Shown: piece by piece, positions 36,246 through 45,164 of the stretch
Layout of the letters: every line of letters starts with the position of its first letter
Numbering within the stretch: position 1 is the first letter of the stretch
Source: Streptomyces longisporoflavus
GTDB taxonomy: Bacteria; Actinomycetota; Actinomycetes; Streptomycetales; Streptomycetaceae
Assembly (NCBI RefSeq): GCF_014649775.1
Contig: NZ_BMTR01000007.1
Span: 62,001-126,000 of the forward strand
DNA length: 64,000 nucleotides
Direction of reading: 5' to 3'
Position numbers and translations under genes: made by a program
Notes under the pieces: model-generated
Database searches by the model: none
What the model was told of the DNA's origin: nothing
The model's input: the letters and a program-made list of their open reading frames with translations, nothing else

Positions 36246-37517
36246 CTAGGCCGGATACGGCGGAAATCTGCCCACGAGTTCACGCACTTCCTCTCGTACC
36301 TTCGGGTCCGTCGCGCCGCTGGATTGGTCGCGTACCGCGTCGGCGAAGAGGCCCGCGATCCGTACCATCTCCGCGTCCCCCATGCCCTGCGTGGTCACGG
36401 CCGCCGTGCCGAGTCGCAGGCCGCGGCCGTCGGTGTACGGCAGGGCGCATGTGTCGAGGACGAGGCCGCAGGCCGCGAGTCTGCCGCGGGCCGTGTGCGC
36501 GTCGGTGCCCAGGGGCGCGGGGTCGGCGAGGATCAGGTGCGTGTCGGTTCCGCCGGTGGTGATCGCACAGCCCGCGGCGGCGAGCGCCCGGGCGAGGACG
36601 CGGGCGTTGGTGACGACCTGGTGGGCGTAGGCGGTGAAGGCCGGGGTCTCCGCCTCGCCGAACGCGACGGCCTTGGCGGCGATCGTGTGCATCTGCGCGC
36701 CGCCCTGCGTGAACGGGAACACGGCGCGGTCGATGCGGGATGCCAGCTCCGTGCCGCACAGGATCAGGCCGCCGCGCGGGCCGCGGAGCACCTTGTGCGT
36801 CGTGGCGCACACGACGTCGGCGTACGGAACGGGGCTGGGGGCCGCTCCCCCGGCGATCAGGCCGATCGGGTGGGCCGCGTCGGCGATGAGGTACGCGCCC
36901 ACGTCGTCGGCGATGTCGCGGAAGGCCGCGTAGTCGATGTGCCGGGGATAGGCGATGGAGCCGCAGACGATCGCCTTCGGCCGGTGCGTACGGGCGAGGG
37001 TGCTGACCTGGTCGTAGTCGATGAGGCCGCTCTCCGCGTCGACGCCGTAGCCCACGAAGTCGAACCAGCGCCCCGAGAAGTTCGACGGCGAGCCGTGCGT
37101 GAGGTGGCCGCCGTACGGCAGGCCCATGGCGAGGACGGTGTCGCCGGGGCACAGCAGAGCGGCGTACGCGGCCAGGACCGCGGAGGAGCCGGAGTGCGGC
37201 TGCACGTTGGCGTGCTCGGCGCCGAAGAGGGCCTTGGCGCGGTCGACGGCGATGCGCTCGGCGACGTCCACCAGCTCGCAGCCGCCGTGGTGGCGGGCGC
37301 CGGGGTAGCCCTCGGCGTACTTGTTGGCGAGCGGGGAGCCCAGGGCCGCGAGCACGGCGGGCGAGGAGAAGTTCTCGGCCGCGATGAGCTGCAGGCAGGA
37401 GGCCTGGCGTTCCTGCTCGGCGAGGAGGATCTCCGCCATCTGGGGATCCGCGCGGCGCAGCGCGGCGAAGTCAGCGGGCGCCGTCGAGGCGGCGGTGAGT
37501 GCGGTGCCGACCGGCAT
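36246..37517 (-). CDS. glyA: serine hydroxymethyltransferase
   Basis: A 423-residue PLP enzyme interconverting serine and glycine with tetrahydrofolate. Motifs: IAAENFSSPAVLAALGS, NKYAEGYPGARHHGGCE, and the PLP-lysine segment TTHKVLRGPRGG. Start at the ATG (MPVGTALTAAS) with GGAG upstream. Divergent from housekeeping SHMT in details (HHGGCE instead of YYGGCE), consistent with a second paralogue; S. coelicolor has a glyA2 in this position. It lies in a run of co-directional genes between a WecA-like transferase and a phosphatase-like gene. Confidence 0.94.
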   Translation of the reverse strand: MPVGTALTAASTAPADFAALRRADPQMAEILLAEQERQASCLQLIAAENFSSPAVLAALGSPLANKYAEGYPGARHHGGCELVDVAERIAVDRAKALFGAEHANVQPHSGSSAVLAAYAALLCPGDTVLAMGLPYGGHLTHGSPSNFSGRWFDFVGYGVDAESGLIDYDQVSTLARTHRPKAIVCGSIAYPRHIDYAAFRDIADDVGAYLIADAAHPIGLIAGGAAPSPVPYADVVCATTHKVLRGPRGGLILCGTELASRIDRAVFPFTQGGAQMHTIAAKAVAFGEAETPAFTAYAHQVVTNARVLARALAAAGCAITTGGTDTHLILADPAPLGTDAHTARGRLAACGLVLDTCALPYTDGRGLRLGTAAVTTQGMGDAEMVRIAGLFADAVRDQSSGATDPKVREEVRELVGRFPPYPA

Positions 37518-37616
37518 GTTGGGCTCCGGGCCTCGCGAGGGGTGAGGGTCCCTCCAATGTAGGCCCGCCACACCGCGCCCGCGCGGCGTCAGGACTGTTC
37601 CGGTTCTACTCCGGTT

Positions 37617-38258
37617 CTACGCCTTGGCCCGCACACCCGTCAGCGCCGTCACCACGGGATCGAGCGCCTCATTGATCTCGTCTCCCACCGAGCGGAAGAA
37701 GGGCAGCGGAGCGCCGTAGGGGTCGTACACCTCGTCCGCCTCGGCGGTGGGCGCCAGGAGCCAGCCACGCAGTGCCGCGGCGGCCCTCACCAGGGCCCTG
37801 GCCCGCTCGACGACGCCTCCGTCGGGGTCGGGCAGCGTCGCCGGATCTATGGCCCGCACAAGCCGCGTGAACTCCTTGAGCGTGAAGGTGCGAAGCCCCG
37901 CCGAGTGGCCCATCGAGATGACCTGCGCCCGGTGGTCGCGGGTCGCCGTCAGGACGAGGTCCGCGCGGATGACGTGCTCGTCGAGAAGCTCGCGCCCTTT
38001 GAAGCCGGAGGCGTCCGCGCCGAAGTCGGCGAGCACCGCCTCCGCGTTCGTCTCCATGGGGGCGCCTTCGTGTCCCCAGGTGCCCGCGCTCTCCACGATC
38101 AGGCCGCCGGTGAAGGGATCACCCAGGCGGTCGGCCAGGGCATGCCTGGTCAGCCGCTCGGTGATCGGCGAGCGGCACACATTGCCGGTGCTGACGTGGA
38201 GGATGCGGAACGAATCGGGATAAGCCGCTATGCCACGCCCCGTCTCAGGGGCTGTCAA
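37617..38258 (-). CDS. low-molecular-weight phosphotyrosine phosphatase family protein, Cys to Ser in P-loop
   Basis: A 213-residue member of the LMW-PTP/arsenate reductase family. The P-loop, normally C-x5-R-S as in CLGNICRSP, reads S23-T-G-N-V-C28-R29-S-P, so the nucleophilic cysteine is serine (codon AGC) while Arg29 remains. The general-acid motif is kept as VYDPYG near residue 180, and the protein is longer than the usual 150 residues. It may be a substrate-trapping pseudophosphatase or use another residue such as Cys28. It overlaps sua5 by four bases (translational coupling) and sits upstream of glyA. Confidence 0.88.
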   Translation of the reverse strand: MTAPETGRGIAAYPDSFRILHVSTGNVCRSPITERLTRHALADRLGDPFTGGLIVESAGTWGHEGAPMETNAEAVLADFGADASGFKGRELLDEHVIRADLVLTATRDHRAQVISMGHSAGLRTFTLKEFTRLVRAIDPATLPDPDGGVVERARALVRAAAALRGWLLAPTAEADEVYDPYGAPLPFFRSVGDEINEALDPVVTALTGVRAKA

Positions 38259-38902
38259 TTCGCCACCTCGAGGTCGGGTACCACCTTGCGGAGCTCCTCC
38301 GCGTCCAGGGCACCGGCGCGCAGCAGTACCGGCACCTTCCCGGTGACGTCCACGATCGAGGAGGGAACGATGCCCGGCGTCTTGCCGCCGTCCAGGTACA
38401 CGGAGACGGAGTCACCCAGCATCTCCTGCGCGGCGTCACAGTCCTCCGGAGCGGGGTGCCCCGTGAGGTTGGCCGACGAGACGGCCATGGGGCCGACCTC
38501 GGTGAGCAGTTCGATGGCGACGGGGTGCAGCGGCATCCGGATCGCGACGGTCCCGCGGGTGTCCCCGAGGTCCCACTGGAGCGAGGGCTGCTGCTTGGCG
38601 ACCAGGGTCAGCGCACCGGGCCAGAAGGCGTCGACGAGCTCCCAGGCCGACTCGGAGAAGTCGGTGACCAGGCCGTGCAGCGTGTTCGGGGAGCCGATGA
38701 GGACGGGCGTGGGCATGTTGCGGCCGCGGCCCTTGGCGTCGAGCAGATCGGCACACGCCTCCGGGGTGAAGGCGTCGGCACCGATGCCGTAGACGGTGTC
38801 GGTGGGCAGCACGACCAGCTCGCCACGGCGGACGGCCGACGCGGCCTCGCGCAGACCGGTCGTCCGGTCGGTCGCGTCGTTGGTGTCGTATCGCCGTGCC
38901 AT
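38255..38902 (-). CDS. L-threonylcarbamoyladenylate synthase (Sua5/YciO/YrdC)
   Basis: A 215-residue enzyme making threonylcarbamoyl-AMP from Thr, bicarbonate and ATP for t6A37 in tRNAs reading ANN codons. Motifs: GELVVLPTDTVYGIGADA, AFWPGALTLV, VAIRMPLHP and MAVSSANLTG. It is shorter than archaeal Sua5, lacking the C-terminal domain, thus YrdC-like. It follows prmC by 49 bases and overlaps the phosphatase-like gene by four bases. Confidence 0.95.
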   Translation of the reverse strand: MARRYDTNDATDRTTGLREAASAVRRGELVVLPTDTVYGIGADAFTPEACADLLDAKGRGRNMPTPVLIGSPNTLHGLVTDFSESAWELVDAFWPGALTLVAKQQPSLQWDLGDTRGTVAIRMPLHPVAIELLTEVGPMAVSSANLTGHPAPEDCDAAQEMLGDSVSVYLDGGKTPGIVPSSIVDVTGKVPVLLRAGALDAEELRKVVPDLEVAN

Positions 38903-38951
38903 CAGCGGGCCTCCTCGTACACGTACTGCTGAGATGAAGTGGGTGTGGTGG

Positions 38952-39797
38952 TCACGGCATCGCCTTGCGGGCGGTCGCGAACCTCGGCCTGTTGTTGAGG
39001 TCAGGGTGGTCGGCCGCGTCGGCCCAGCCCCGCTCCTCGGTGAAGATCCACGGGACCTGGCCGCCCTGGGTGTCGGCGTGCTCGATGACGACGACGCCGC
39101 CGGGCCGAAGGAGGCGGTGGGCGGTGCGCTCGATGCCGCGGATCAGGTCGAGGCCGTCCTCGCCGGAGAAGAGCGACAGTTCCGGGTCGTAGTCGCGGGC
39201 TTCCGGAGCGACGTACTCCCACTCGGTGAGCGGGATGTACGGCGGGTTCGAGATGAGGAGGTCGACCTGGCCGTCGAGCTCCGGAAGGGCGTCACGCGCG
39301 TCGCCCCGGGAGAGCTTGACCCTGGACCCCTCGACGTTCTTCCGCGTCCACTTCAGGGCGTCCTCGGAGAGCTCCACGGCGTGCACGCGCGAGCGCGGGA
39401 CCTCCTGCGCCATGGCCAGGGCGATGGCGCCGGAACCCGTGCAGAGATCGACGATGAGCGGCTCGACGACGTCCATCGCGCGCACGGCGTCTATGGCCCA
39501 GCCGACGACCGACTCGGTCTCGGGCCGCGGCACGAAGACACCGGGCCCCACCTGGAGTTCGAGGTAACGGAAGAAGGCGCGCCCGGTGATGTGCTGGAGC
39601 GGCTCGCGGGCCTCGCGGCGCGCGATCGTCTCCCAGTAGCGGGCGTCGAAGTCCGAGTCCTTGACGGAGTGCAGCTCGCCCCGCTTCACGCCGTGCACGA
39701 AAGCGGCAAGCTCCTCCGCGTCGTTGCGCGGCGAGGGTACGCCGGCGTCGGCCAGCCGCTGGGTGGCCTGGGCCACTTCCGCGAGCAGCAGGTTCAC
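38952..39797 (-). CDS. prmC: peptide chain release factor N5-glutamine methyltransferase
   Basis: A 281-residue SAM-dependent enzyme that methylates the glutamine of the GGQ motif in release factors. SAM site VDLCTGSGAIALAMA and catalytic LISNPPYIP (NPPY motif). GTG start. It directly follows prfA, whose product is its substrate, with 48 bases between; the pair is a classic operon. Confidence 0.97.
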   Translation of the reverse strand: MNLLLAEVAQATQRLADAGVPSPRNDAEELAAFVHGVKRGELHSVKDSDFDARYWETIARREAREPLQHITGRAFFRYLELQVGPGVFVPRPETESVVGWAIDAVRAMDVVEPLIVDLCTGSGAIALAMAQEVPRSRVHAVELSEDALKWTRKNVEGSRVKLSRGDARDALPELDGQVDLLISNPPYIPLTEWEYVAPEARDYDPELSLFSGEDGLDLIRGIERTAHRLLRPGGVVVIEHADTQGGQVPWIFTEERGWADAADHPDLNNRPRFATARKAMP

Positions 39798-39845
39798 GCT
39801 GGTCCTCCGGGGCTGTGCTGAGCGATGGGCGGGTGCGGTCGTGGC

Positions 39846-40922
39846 TCAGGCTGCCGCGAGCTTGGCGGCGGAGTCCGCGTCGACGCAGGCCTGGATGACC
39901 GCGTCGAGATCCCCGTCGAGCACCTGGTCCAAGTTGTACGCCTTGAAGCCGACGCGGTGGTCCGAGATCCGGTTTTCCGGGTAGTTGTACGTCCGGATCT
40001 TCTCGGAGCGGTCGACGGTGCGGACCTGGCTGCGACGGGCGTCCGCCGCCTCCTTCTCCGCTTCCTCCTGAGCCGCGGCAAGGAGCCTGGAGCGCAGGAT
40101 ACGCATCGCCTGCTCCTTGTTCTGCAGCTGACTCTTCTCGTTCTGGCAGGAGGCCACGACGCCGGTGGGCAGGTGCGTGATGCGCACCGCGGAGTCGGTG
40201 GTGTTGACCGACTGGCCGCCGGGGCCGGACGAGCGGTAGACGTCGATGCGCAGGTCGTTCGCGTGGATCTCGACGTCGACCTCCTCGGCCTCCGGCGTCA
40301 CCAGGACGCCAGCCGCGGAGGTGTGGATGCGGCCCTGCGACTCGGTGGAGGGCACGCGCTGCACACGGTGCACACCGCCCTCGTACTTCAGGCGCGCCCA
40401 GACGCCCTGGCCGGGCTCGGTCGCGCCGTTGCCGCCCTTGGTCTTCACGGCGACCTGGACGTCCTTGTAGCCGCCGAGCTCGGACTCGGTGGCGTCGATG
40501 ATCTCGGTCTTCCAGCCGACGCGCTCCGCGTACCGCAGATACATGCGCAGGAGGTCGCCGGCGAAGAGCGCCGACTCGTCGCCGCCCGCGCCCGCCTTGA
40601 CCTCGAGGATGACGTCCTTGTCGTCGCTGGGGTCGCGGGGCACCAGGAGGAGCCGCAGCTTCTCGGTGAGCTCCTCGCGCTGCTTCTCCATGTCCTTGAC
40701 CTCGGCGGCGAACTCCGGGTCCTCCGCGGCCAGTTCACGGGCCGTCGCGATGTCCTCGCCGCTCTGCTTCCAGGCGCGGTACGTCGAGACGATCGGGGTC
40801 AGCTCGGCATAGCGCTTGTTGAGCTTGCGCGCGTTGGCCTGGTCGGCGTGGACCGAGGGGTCCGCGAGCCTTGTCTCCAGATCGGCGTGCTCGCCGATCA
40901 GTTCCTCGACCGCCTCGAACAT
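39846..40922 (-). CDS. prfA: peptide chain release factor 1
   Basis: A 358-residue class I release factor reading UAA and UAG. The peptidyl-hydrolysis motif is GGQ at residues 235-237 in SSGPGGQSVNTTDSAVRITH. The anticodon-like P-x-T motif is present as Pro191-Ser-Thr193 in RVPSTESQGRIHTS, assigning it to RF1 rather than RF2. ATG start. It leads a run with prmC and sua5. Confidence 0.98.
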   Translation of the reverse strand: MFEAVEELIGEHADLETRLADPSVHADQANARKLNKRYAELTPIVSTYRAWKQSGEDIATARELAAEDPEFAAEVKDMEKQREELTEKLRLLLVPRDPSDDKDVILEVKAGAGGDESALFAGDLLRMYLRYAERVGWKTEIIDATESELGGYKDVQVAVKTKGGNGATEPGQGVWARLKYEGGVHRVQRVPSTESQGRIHTSAAGVLVTPEAEEVDVEIHANDLRIDVYRSSGPGGQSVNTTDSAVRITHLPTGVVASCQNEKSQLQNKEQAMRILRSRLLAAAQEEAEKEAADARRSQVRTVDRSEKIRTYNYPENRISDHRVGFKAYNLDQVLDGDLDAVIQACVDADSAAKLAAA

Positions 40923-41006
40923 CGGGGTCTCCTGAGCTTTCTACGCGAAGGTTCTACGCGACATGGTTCCGCACGGCACGGCGTTCGCCGTCGGACGGCG
41001 CTGCAT

Positions 41007-41080
41007 CAGACGGCGCTTGCGTCAGACGGGCGCTTGCGTCAGACGGGCGCTTGCGTCAGACGGGCGCTTGCGTCAGACGG
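41007..41080. repeat. 17-bp tandem repeat between rpmE and prfA
   Basis: CAGACGGGCGCTTGCGT occurs three times exactly (41023-41039, 41040-41056, 41057-41073), preceded by a 16-base variant (41007-41022) and followed by a 7-base remnant. No unique spacers. It lies about 85 bases upstream of the prfA start on the minus strand. Confidence 0.9.
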
Positions 41081-41140
41081 CAAAGCGCCGGTCCCAACCG
41101 CTCCCTCCCGGGGGCGGCCGAAGACCGGCGCAGTGGCTCG

Positions 41141-41365
41141 CTACTTGTTGGCGGAGCCTGCGGCCTTGCCGAAGCGGGCCTCGAAGCGGGCCACACGGCC
41201 ACCGGTGTCGAGGATCTTCTGCTTGCCCGTGTAGAACGGGTGGCACTCGGAGCAGACCTCGGCACGGACGGTGCCGCTGGAGATCGTGCTGCGGGTGGTG
41301 AACGACGCGCCACAGGTGCAGCTGACCTGGGTCTCGACGTACTCGGGGTGGATTTCGCGCTTCAA
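41141..41365 (-). CDS. rpmE: ribosomal protein L31, zinc-binding type
   Basis: A 74-residue L31 of the C+ type: zinc cysteines at 16, 18, 38 and 41 (SCTCG and CSECH). The N-terminus MKREIHPEYVE is typical. Start is TTG at 41363-41365 with AGGAG five bases upstream. A second, cysteine-free L31 is encoded at 56301, the usual zinc-sparing pair. Confidence 0.97.
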   Translation of the reverse strand: MKREIHPEYVETQVSCTCGASFTTRSTISSGTVRAEVCSECHPFYTGKQKILDTGGRVARFEARFGKAAGSANK

Positions 41366-41500
41366 GGTGTCTCCTAGTTTCGGGAGGGCGCCGGGTCGTA
41401 CGCGCGGATTGCTCGTACGTGAACCGGGGCCGACGCACCAGTCTGCCAGGACCGGTCGCATCTGCCCAAACCGGGGTGGGCTCTGTTCTATTCCCGGCGG

Positions 41501-41567
41501 GCTCCCGAAGCGGTCAGCGGCTGCTCCCGAAGCGGTCAGCGGCTGCTCGCGGCAGCGGTCAGTGGCT
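41501..41567. repeat. 22-bp tandem repeats overlapping the 3' end of the LCP gene
   Basis: GCTCCCGAAGCGGTCAGCGG plus CT repeats at 41501-41522 and 41523-41544, with a 23-base variant at 41545-41567. The last copy overlaps the final codons and stop of the LCP gene at 41559. Confidence 0.85.
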
Positions 41568-42683
41568 GCTCACGACATCGCTCGCGTCGCCCTTGTCGCC
41601 GGCCGACTTCTCGGTGGCGGACTTGGGGATCGGCTTGTCGGCCTTGAGCGCGTCCCAGACCTGCTGGTCGGCCTTCTCCAGGGGAAGTACGCGGTTGAGG
41701 TCCGCGGGGTCGTACTGGACGGGGAGCGTCACCATCTTCATGTCGCCCGCGCCGATGCCCTTGAGGCCGCTCGCGAAGCCCGCGAGGCTCTTGACGTCGT
41801 TCAGGTCGGAGTCGGTGGTGACGGCGCTGGTCGCGTCGTCCGCGAGGTCGAAGAGCTTCTTCGGGTTGCTGAAGACGCCGACGTCCTTGACCTGGTTGAT
41901 CAGGGCCTTGATGAAGGCCTGCTGCAACTGGATGCGGCCGAGGTCGCTGCCGTCGCCGACGCCGTGCCGGGTGCGGACGAGGCCGAGGGCCTGCTCGCCG
42001 GTGAGCTGGTGCGTGCCGGCCTTGAGGTTGAGGTGGCTGTCCTTGTCGTTGATCGCCTTCTTGGTGGTGATCTCGACGCCGCCGAGGGTGTTGATGAGCT
42101 TCTTGAAGCCCGTGAAGTCCACTTCCAGGTAGTGGTCCATCCGGATGCCGGACATCTTCTCCACGGTCTTGACGGCACAGGCGGGTCCGCCGACCTCGTA
42201 CGCCGTGTTGAACATCTGCCGCTGGCCGCCCGGGTCCCTCTCGCCCTCGTCCGTGGCGCACTCGGGGCGGGTTATGAGGGTGTCGCGAGGTATCGAGACG
42301 ACGCTGGCCGTCTTGTGGCCCTTGTTCACGTGCACGACCATCGCCGTGTCCGAGCGGGCGGCGCCCTCGTCCTTGCCGTACTTGGCGTTGTCGCCGGAGC
42401 GCGAGTCGGAGCCGAGGACGAGGATGTCCTGGGAGCCGTTGTCGACGTCCTCGGGGCGGTCGGTGCCGAGCGCCTGGTTGATGTCGACGCCCTTGATGTT
42501 GCCGTTGAGCTTGAAGTACACGAAGCCGAGGCCCGTACCGCCGAGGACGACCACCGATGCCGCGGTCCACGCGGTGACGACGAGGACCTTGCTGCGCTTC
42601 TCGCGCGGCTTACGACGCCGACCGCCACCACCCCGGGAGCGTTTGGGTGCCGCCGTAGCCGCGGGTGCGCTCTGGTCGGTCAT
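41559..42683 (-). CDS. LytR-CpsA-Psr (LCP) family transferase
   Basis: A 374-residue membrane protein that attaches polyprenyl-linked glycopolymers to peptidoglycan. A basic N-terminus (RSRGGGGRRRKPREKRSK) precedes one transmembrane helix (about residues 33-52), then the extracellular LCP domain: DILVLGSDSRSGDN, TAMVVHVNKGHKTASVVSIPRDT, and FNTAYEVGGP, with the conserved Arg and Asp residues that bind pyrophosphate lipids. ATG start. The WecA-like gene 6 kb downstream could make its substrate. Confidence 0.94.
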   Translation of the reverse strand: MTDQSAPAATAAPKRSRGGGGRRRKPREKRSKVLVVTAWTAASVVVLGGTGLGFVYFKLNGNIKGVDINQALGTDRPEDVDNGSQDILVLGSDSRSGDNAKYGKDEGAARSDTAMVVHVNKGHKTASVVSIPRDTLITRPECATDEGERDPGGQRQMFNTAYEVGGPACAVKTVEKMSGIRMDHYLEVDFTGFKKLINTLGGVEITTKKAINDKDSHLNLKAGTHQLTGEQALGLVRTRHGVGDGSDLGRIQLQQAFIKALINQVKDVGVFSNPKKLFDLADDATSAVTTDSDLNDVKSLAGFASGLKGIGAGDMKMVTLPVQYDPADLNRVLPLEKADQQVWDALKADKPIPKSATEKSAGDKGDASDVVSSH

Positions 42684-42967
42684 GTGCTCCTCAGTCCTCG
42701 TCCGGGTCGGGTACCCCCTGCTTTCAGGGTCAGGCGTGGTTTGTCGTCACTTGTCAGACGTGGAAACCGAAAGAAGGGTTGCACAGCGCTTTGTGAGCGC
42801 CCCGGCGCACACATGTGACGCATCGTGCACTCCTGCCCCGCCCTACCCGCTTCTCACCTGCGGTTTTTACCCGCGCGAGGCTACTGCCCGTGACCGTAAG
42901 GATTTCTTAGGCGTGTGGCCAAGGTCATTCAGGAGGCGTCCAGGGGCCGCGCCGACACGATCAGCGC
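42684..42967. other. LCP gene upstream region without a gene
   Basis: 284 bases between the LCP start and the rho terminator. It is AT-richer near 42720-42780. It must hold the LCP promoter (minus strand), but no clear -10/-35 pair stands out to me. A small inverted repeat TAAG-GATTT-CTTA is at 42898-42910. Confidence 0.4.
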
Positions 42968-43005
42968 AAAGGGCCGCCCCCGTCGTGCGACGGGGGCGGC
43001 CCTTT
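42968..43005 (-). terminator. rho terminator hairpin
   Basis: Perfect 18-bp inverted repeat (AAAGGGCCGCCCCCGTCG and its complement) with a two-base centre, 20 bases beyond the rho stop. Confidence 0.85.
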
Positions 43006-43025
43006 GGCTGCGAGAAGAGCGAGGA

Positions 43026-45164
43026 CTAGTCGTTGCCGTTGCCCGGCGTCGGGGTCGTCTTCGCGATCTGCATGAGGAACTCGGCGTTCGACTTCGTCTG
43101 CTTCATCTTGTCGAGAAGCAGCTCGATGGCCTGCTGCGAGTCGAGCGCGTGCAGCACCCGGCGCAGCTTCCAGACGATCGCCAGCTCTTCGCTGTTGAGC
43201 AGGATCTCTTCCTTGCGGGTGGAGGACGCGTCGACGTCCACCGCCGGGAAGATGCGCTTGTCCGAGAGCTTCCGGTCGAGCTTGAGCTCCATGTTGCCGG
43301 TGCCCTTGAACTCCTCGAAGATCACCTCGTCCATGCGCGAACCGGTGTCGACGAGCGCGGTCGCGAGGATGGTCAGCGAGCCGCCGTCCTCGATGTTGCG
43401 CGCCGCACCGAAGAAGCGCTTCGGCGGGTAGAGCGCGGTCGAGTCGACACCACCGGACAGGATGCGGCCGGAGGCCGGGGCCGCCAGGTTGTACGCACGG
43501 CCCAGACGGGTGATGGAGTCGAGGAGCACGACCACGTCGTGGCCGAGCTCGACGAGACGCTTGGCGCGCTCGATGGCCAGCTCCGCGACCGTGGTGTGGT
43601 CCTCGGCCGGACGGTCGAAGGTCGAGGAGATGACCTCGCCCTTCACCGACCGCTGCATGTCGGTGACCTCTTCCGGACGCTCGTCGACCAGGACGACCAT
43701 CAGGTGGCACTCGGGGCTGTTCGTGGTGATCGCGTTGGCGACCGCCTGCATGATCATGGTCTTGCCGGTCTTCGGCGGAGCCACGATCAGACCGCGCTGG
43801 CCCTTACCGATCGGCGACACGAGGTCGATGATGCGGGTGGTCAGCACGCCCGGGTCGGTCTCCAGACGGAGCCGGTCCTGGGGGTACAGAGGCGTCAGCT
43901 TGTTGAATTCCGGCCGACCGCGCCCGGACTCGGCCGCCATGCCGTTCGCCGAGTCGAGGCGGACGAGCGCGTTGAACTTCTCGCGGCGCTCGCCGTCCTT
44001 GGGCTGGCGGACGGCGCCGGTGACGTGGTCACCCTTGCGCAGACCGTTCTTGCGGACCTGGGCGAGCGAGACGTACACGTCGTTCGGGCCCGGGAGGTAG
44101 CCCGACGTACGGATGAACGCGTAGTTGTCGAGGATGTCCAGGATGCCCGCGACGGGGATCAGTACGTCGTCGTCGGCGACCTGCGGCTCGTTCGCTCCGC
44201 CGAACTCGTCGCGGCCACGACGGCCGCGGCGGTCGCGGTAACGCCCGCGGCGGCCGCGGCGGCCACCCGCCTCGTCGTCGAAGTCGTCCTGCGGTCCGTT
44301 GTCGCGCTGGTCCCGCTGCTGGCGGTCGCCGCGGTCCTGACGGTCACCGCGGTCCTGCCGGCCGCCGCCCTGCTGACGGTTTCCGCCCTGCTGGTCGTCG
44401 CCCTTGTTGCCACGGCGGTCGCGGTCACGGCCACGGCCCTGGCGGTCGCGGCCCTGGCGGTCACGGCGCCCTTCGGCGCTGTTGTCGCCGGAGCCGTCGC
44501 CCTTGGCCTCGGCCGGCGCGTCCGACCTGGCATCGTTCCGGCCGTCGTTCTTGGCGTCGTTCTTGCCGTCGTTCTTCGGCTCGCCCTTCGCCTCGGCGAC
44601 GACCGTCTCGGGGCTGCCCGCGTCGGCGGTGGCACGGCGACGGCCACGGCGCTCGCCCTTGTCGGCACCCGCGGGCTGGCCCGGGATGTCGATCTGCTGC
44701 TGGGCGGCCTCTTCGGCCTTGGCGGCGGGCTGCTCGGCCTTGGCGGCCTTGCTCGCCTTGGCGGCCTTGTCGGCGCCCGTCGAGCTCGCTGCGTTGGCGG
44801 CGTTGTCGGCGTTGGCGGCGTTGGCGGCGTTGTCTTCGCCCGTCCGGGCCTTCGAGGTGGCGCGGCGCTTGGGCTTCGTCTCGGCCTCGGCCGGCGAAGC
44901 GGAGGACGCGGCACTCTTCGCGGGGGCGCCGCCCCCGGCCTGCGCCTCCTTGATGACCTCGATCAGCTGGCTCTTGCGCATCCGCGCGGTGCCCTTGATA
45001 CCGAGGCCGGATGCGACCTGCTGCAGTTCCGCCAGCACCATGCCATCGAGGCCGGTGCCGCGGCGCCGCCGGGACCCGGCCGAAGCACCGGTGGCAGGCG
45101 CCGCAGAGGCGTCCGTGGCGGGCGTGTCGGCAGTCACGCCCATCAGATCGGTGGTGTCGCTCAC
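43026..45164 (-). CDS. rho: transcription termination factor Rho with long acidic/basic insertion
   Basis: A 712-residue Rho, an RNA-dependent hexameric helicase ending untranslated transcripts. The N-terminal Rho_N/SAP segment is MVLAELQQVASGLGIKGTAR. A low-complexity insertion (about residues 85-320) is Ala/Glu/Lys-rich and then Arg/Asp/Gln/Asn/Gly-rich, typical of actinobacterial Rho. Next come the OB-fold RNA-binding domain (GILDILDNYAFIRTSGYLPG) and the ATPase domain with APPKTGKT at about 461-468 and LVDERPEEVTDM and LLDSITRLGRAYN downstream. GTG start with AAGGA seven bases upstream. Preceded by a 373-base leader and followed by a strong hairpin. Confidence 0.98.
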   Translation of the reverse strand: MSDTTDLMGVTADTPATDASAAPATGASAGSRRRRGTGLDGMVLAELQQVASGLGIKGTARMRKSQLIEVIKEAQAGGGAPAKSAASSASPAEAETKPKRRATSKARTGEDNAANAANADNAANAASSTGADKAAKASKAAKAEQPAAKAEEAAQQQIDIPGQPAGADKGERRGRRRATADAGSPETVVAEAKGEPKNDGKNDAKNDGRNDARSDAPAEAKGDGSGDNSAEGRRDRQGRDRQGRGRDRDRRGNKGDDQQGGNRQQGGGRQDRGDRQDRGDRQQRDQRDNGPQDDFDDEAGGRRGRRGRYRDRRGRRGRDEFGGANEPQVADDDVLIPVAGILDILDNYAFIRTSGYLPGPNDVYVSLAQVRKNGLRKGDHVTGAVRQPKDGERREKFNALVRLDSANGMAAESGRGRPEFNKLTPLYPQDRLRLETDPGVLTTRIIDLVSPIGKGQRGLIVAPPKTGKTMIMQAVANAITTNSPECHLMVVLVDERPEEVTDMQRSVKGEVISSTFDRPAEDHTTVAELAIERAKRLVELGHDVVVLLDSITRLGRAYNLAAPASGRILSGGVDSTALYPPKRFFGAARNIEDGGSLTILATALVDTGSRMDEVIFEEFKGTGNMELKLDRKLSDKRIFPAVDVDASSTRKEEILLNSEELAIVWKLRRVLHALDSQQAIELLLDKMKQTKSNAEFLMQIAKTTPTPGNGND

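Noticed and set aside
37617..38258. Arsenate reductase
   Set aside because: Belongs to the same fold family, but lacks the reductase cysteine pair, and the P-loop nucleophile itself is Ser.
41007..41080. CRISPR-like array
   Set aside because: The repeats are contiguous with no spacers and are only 17 bases long; no cas genes are present.
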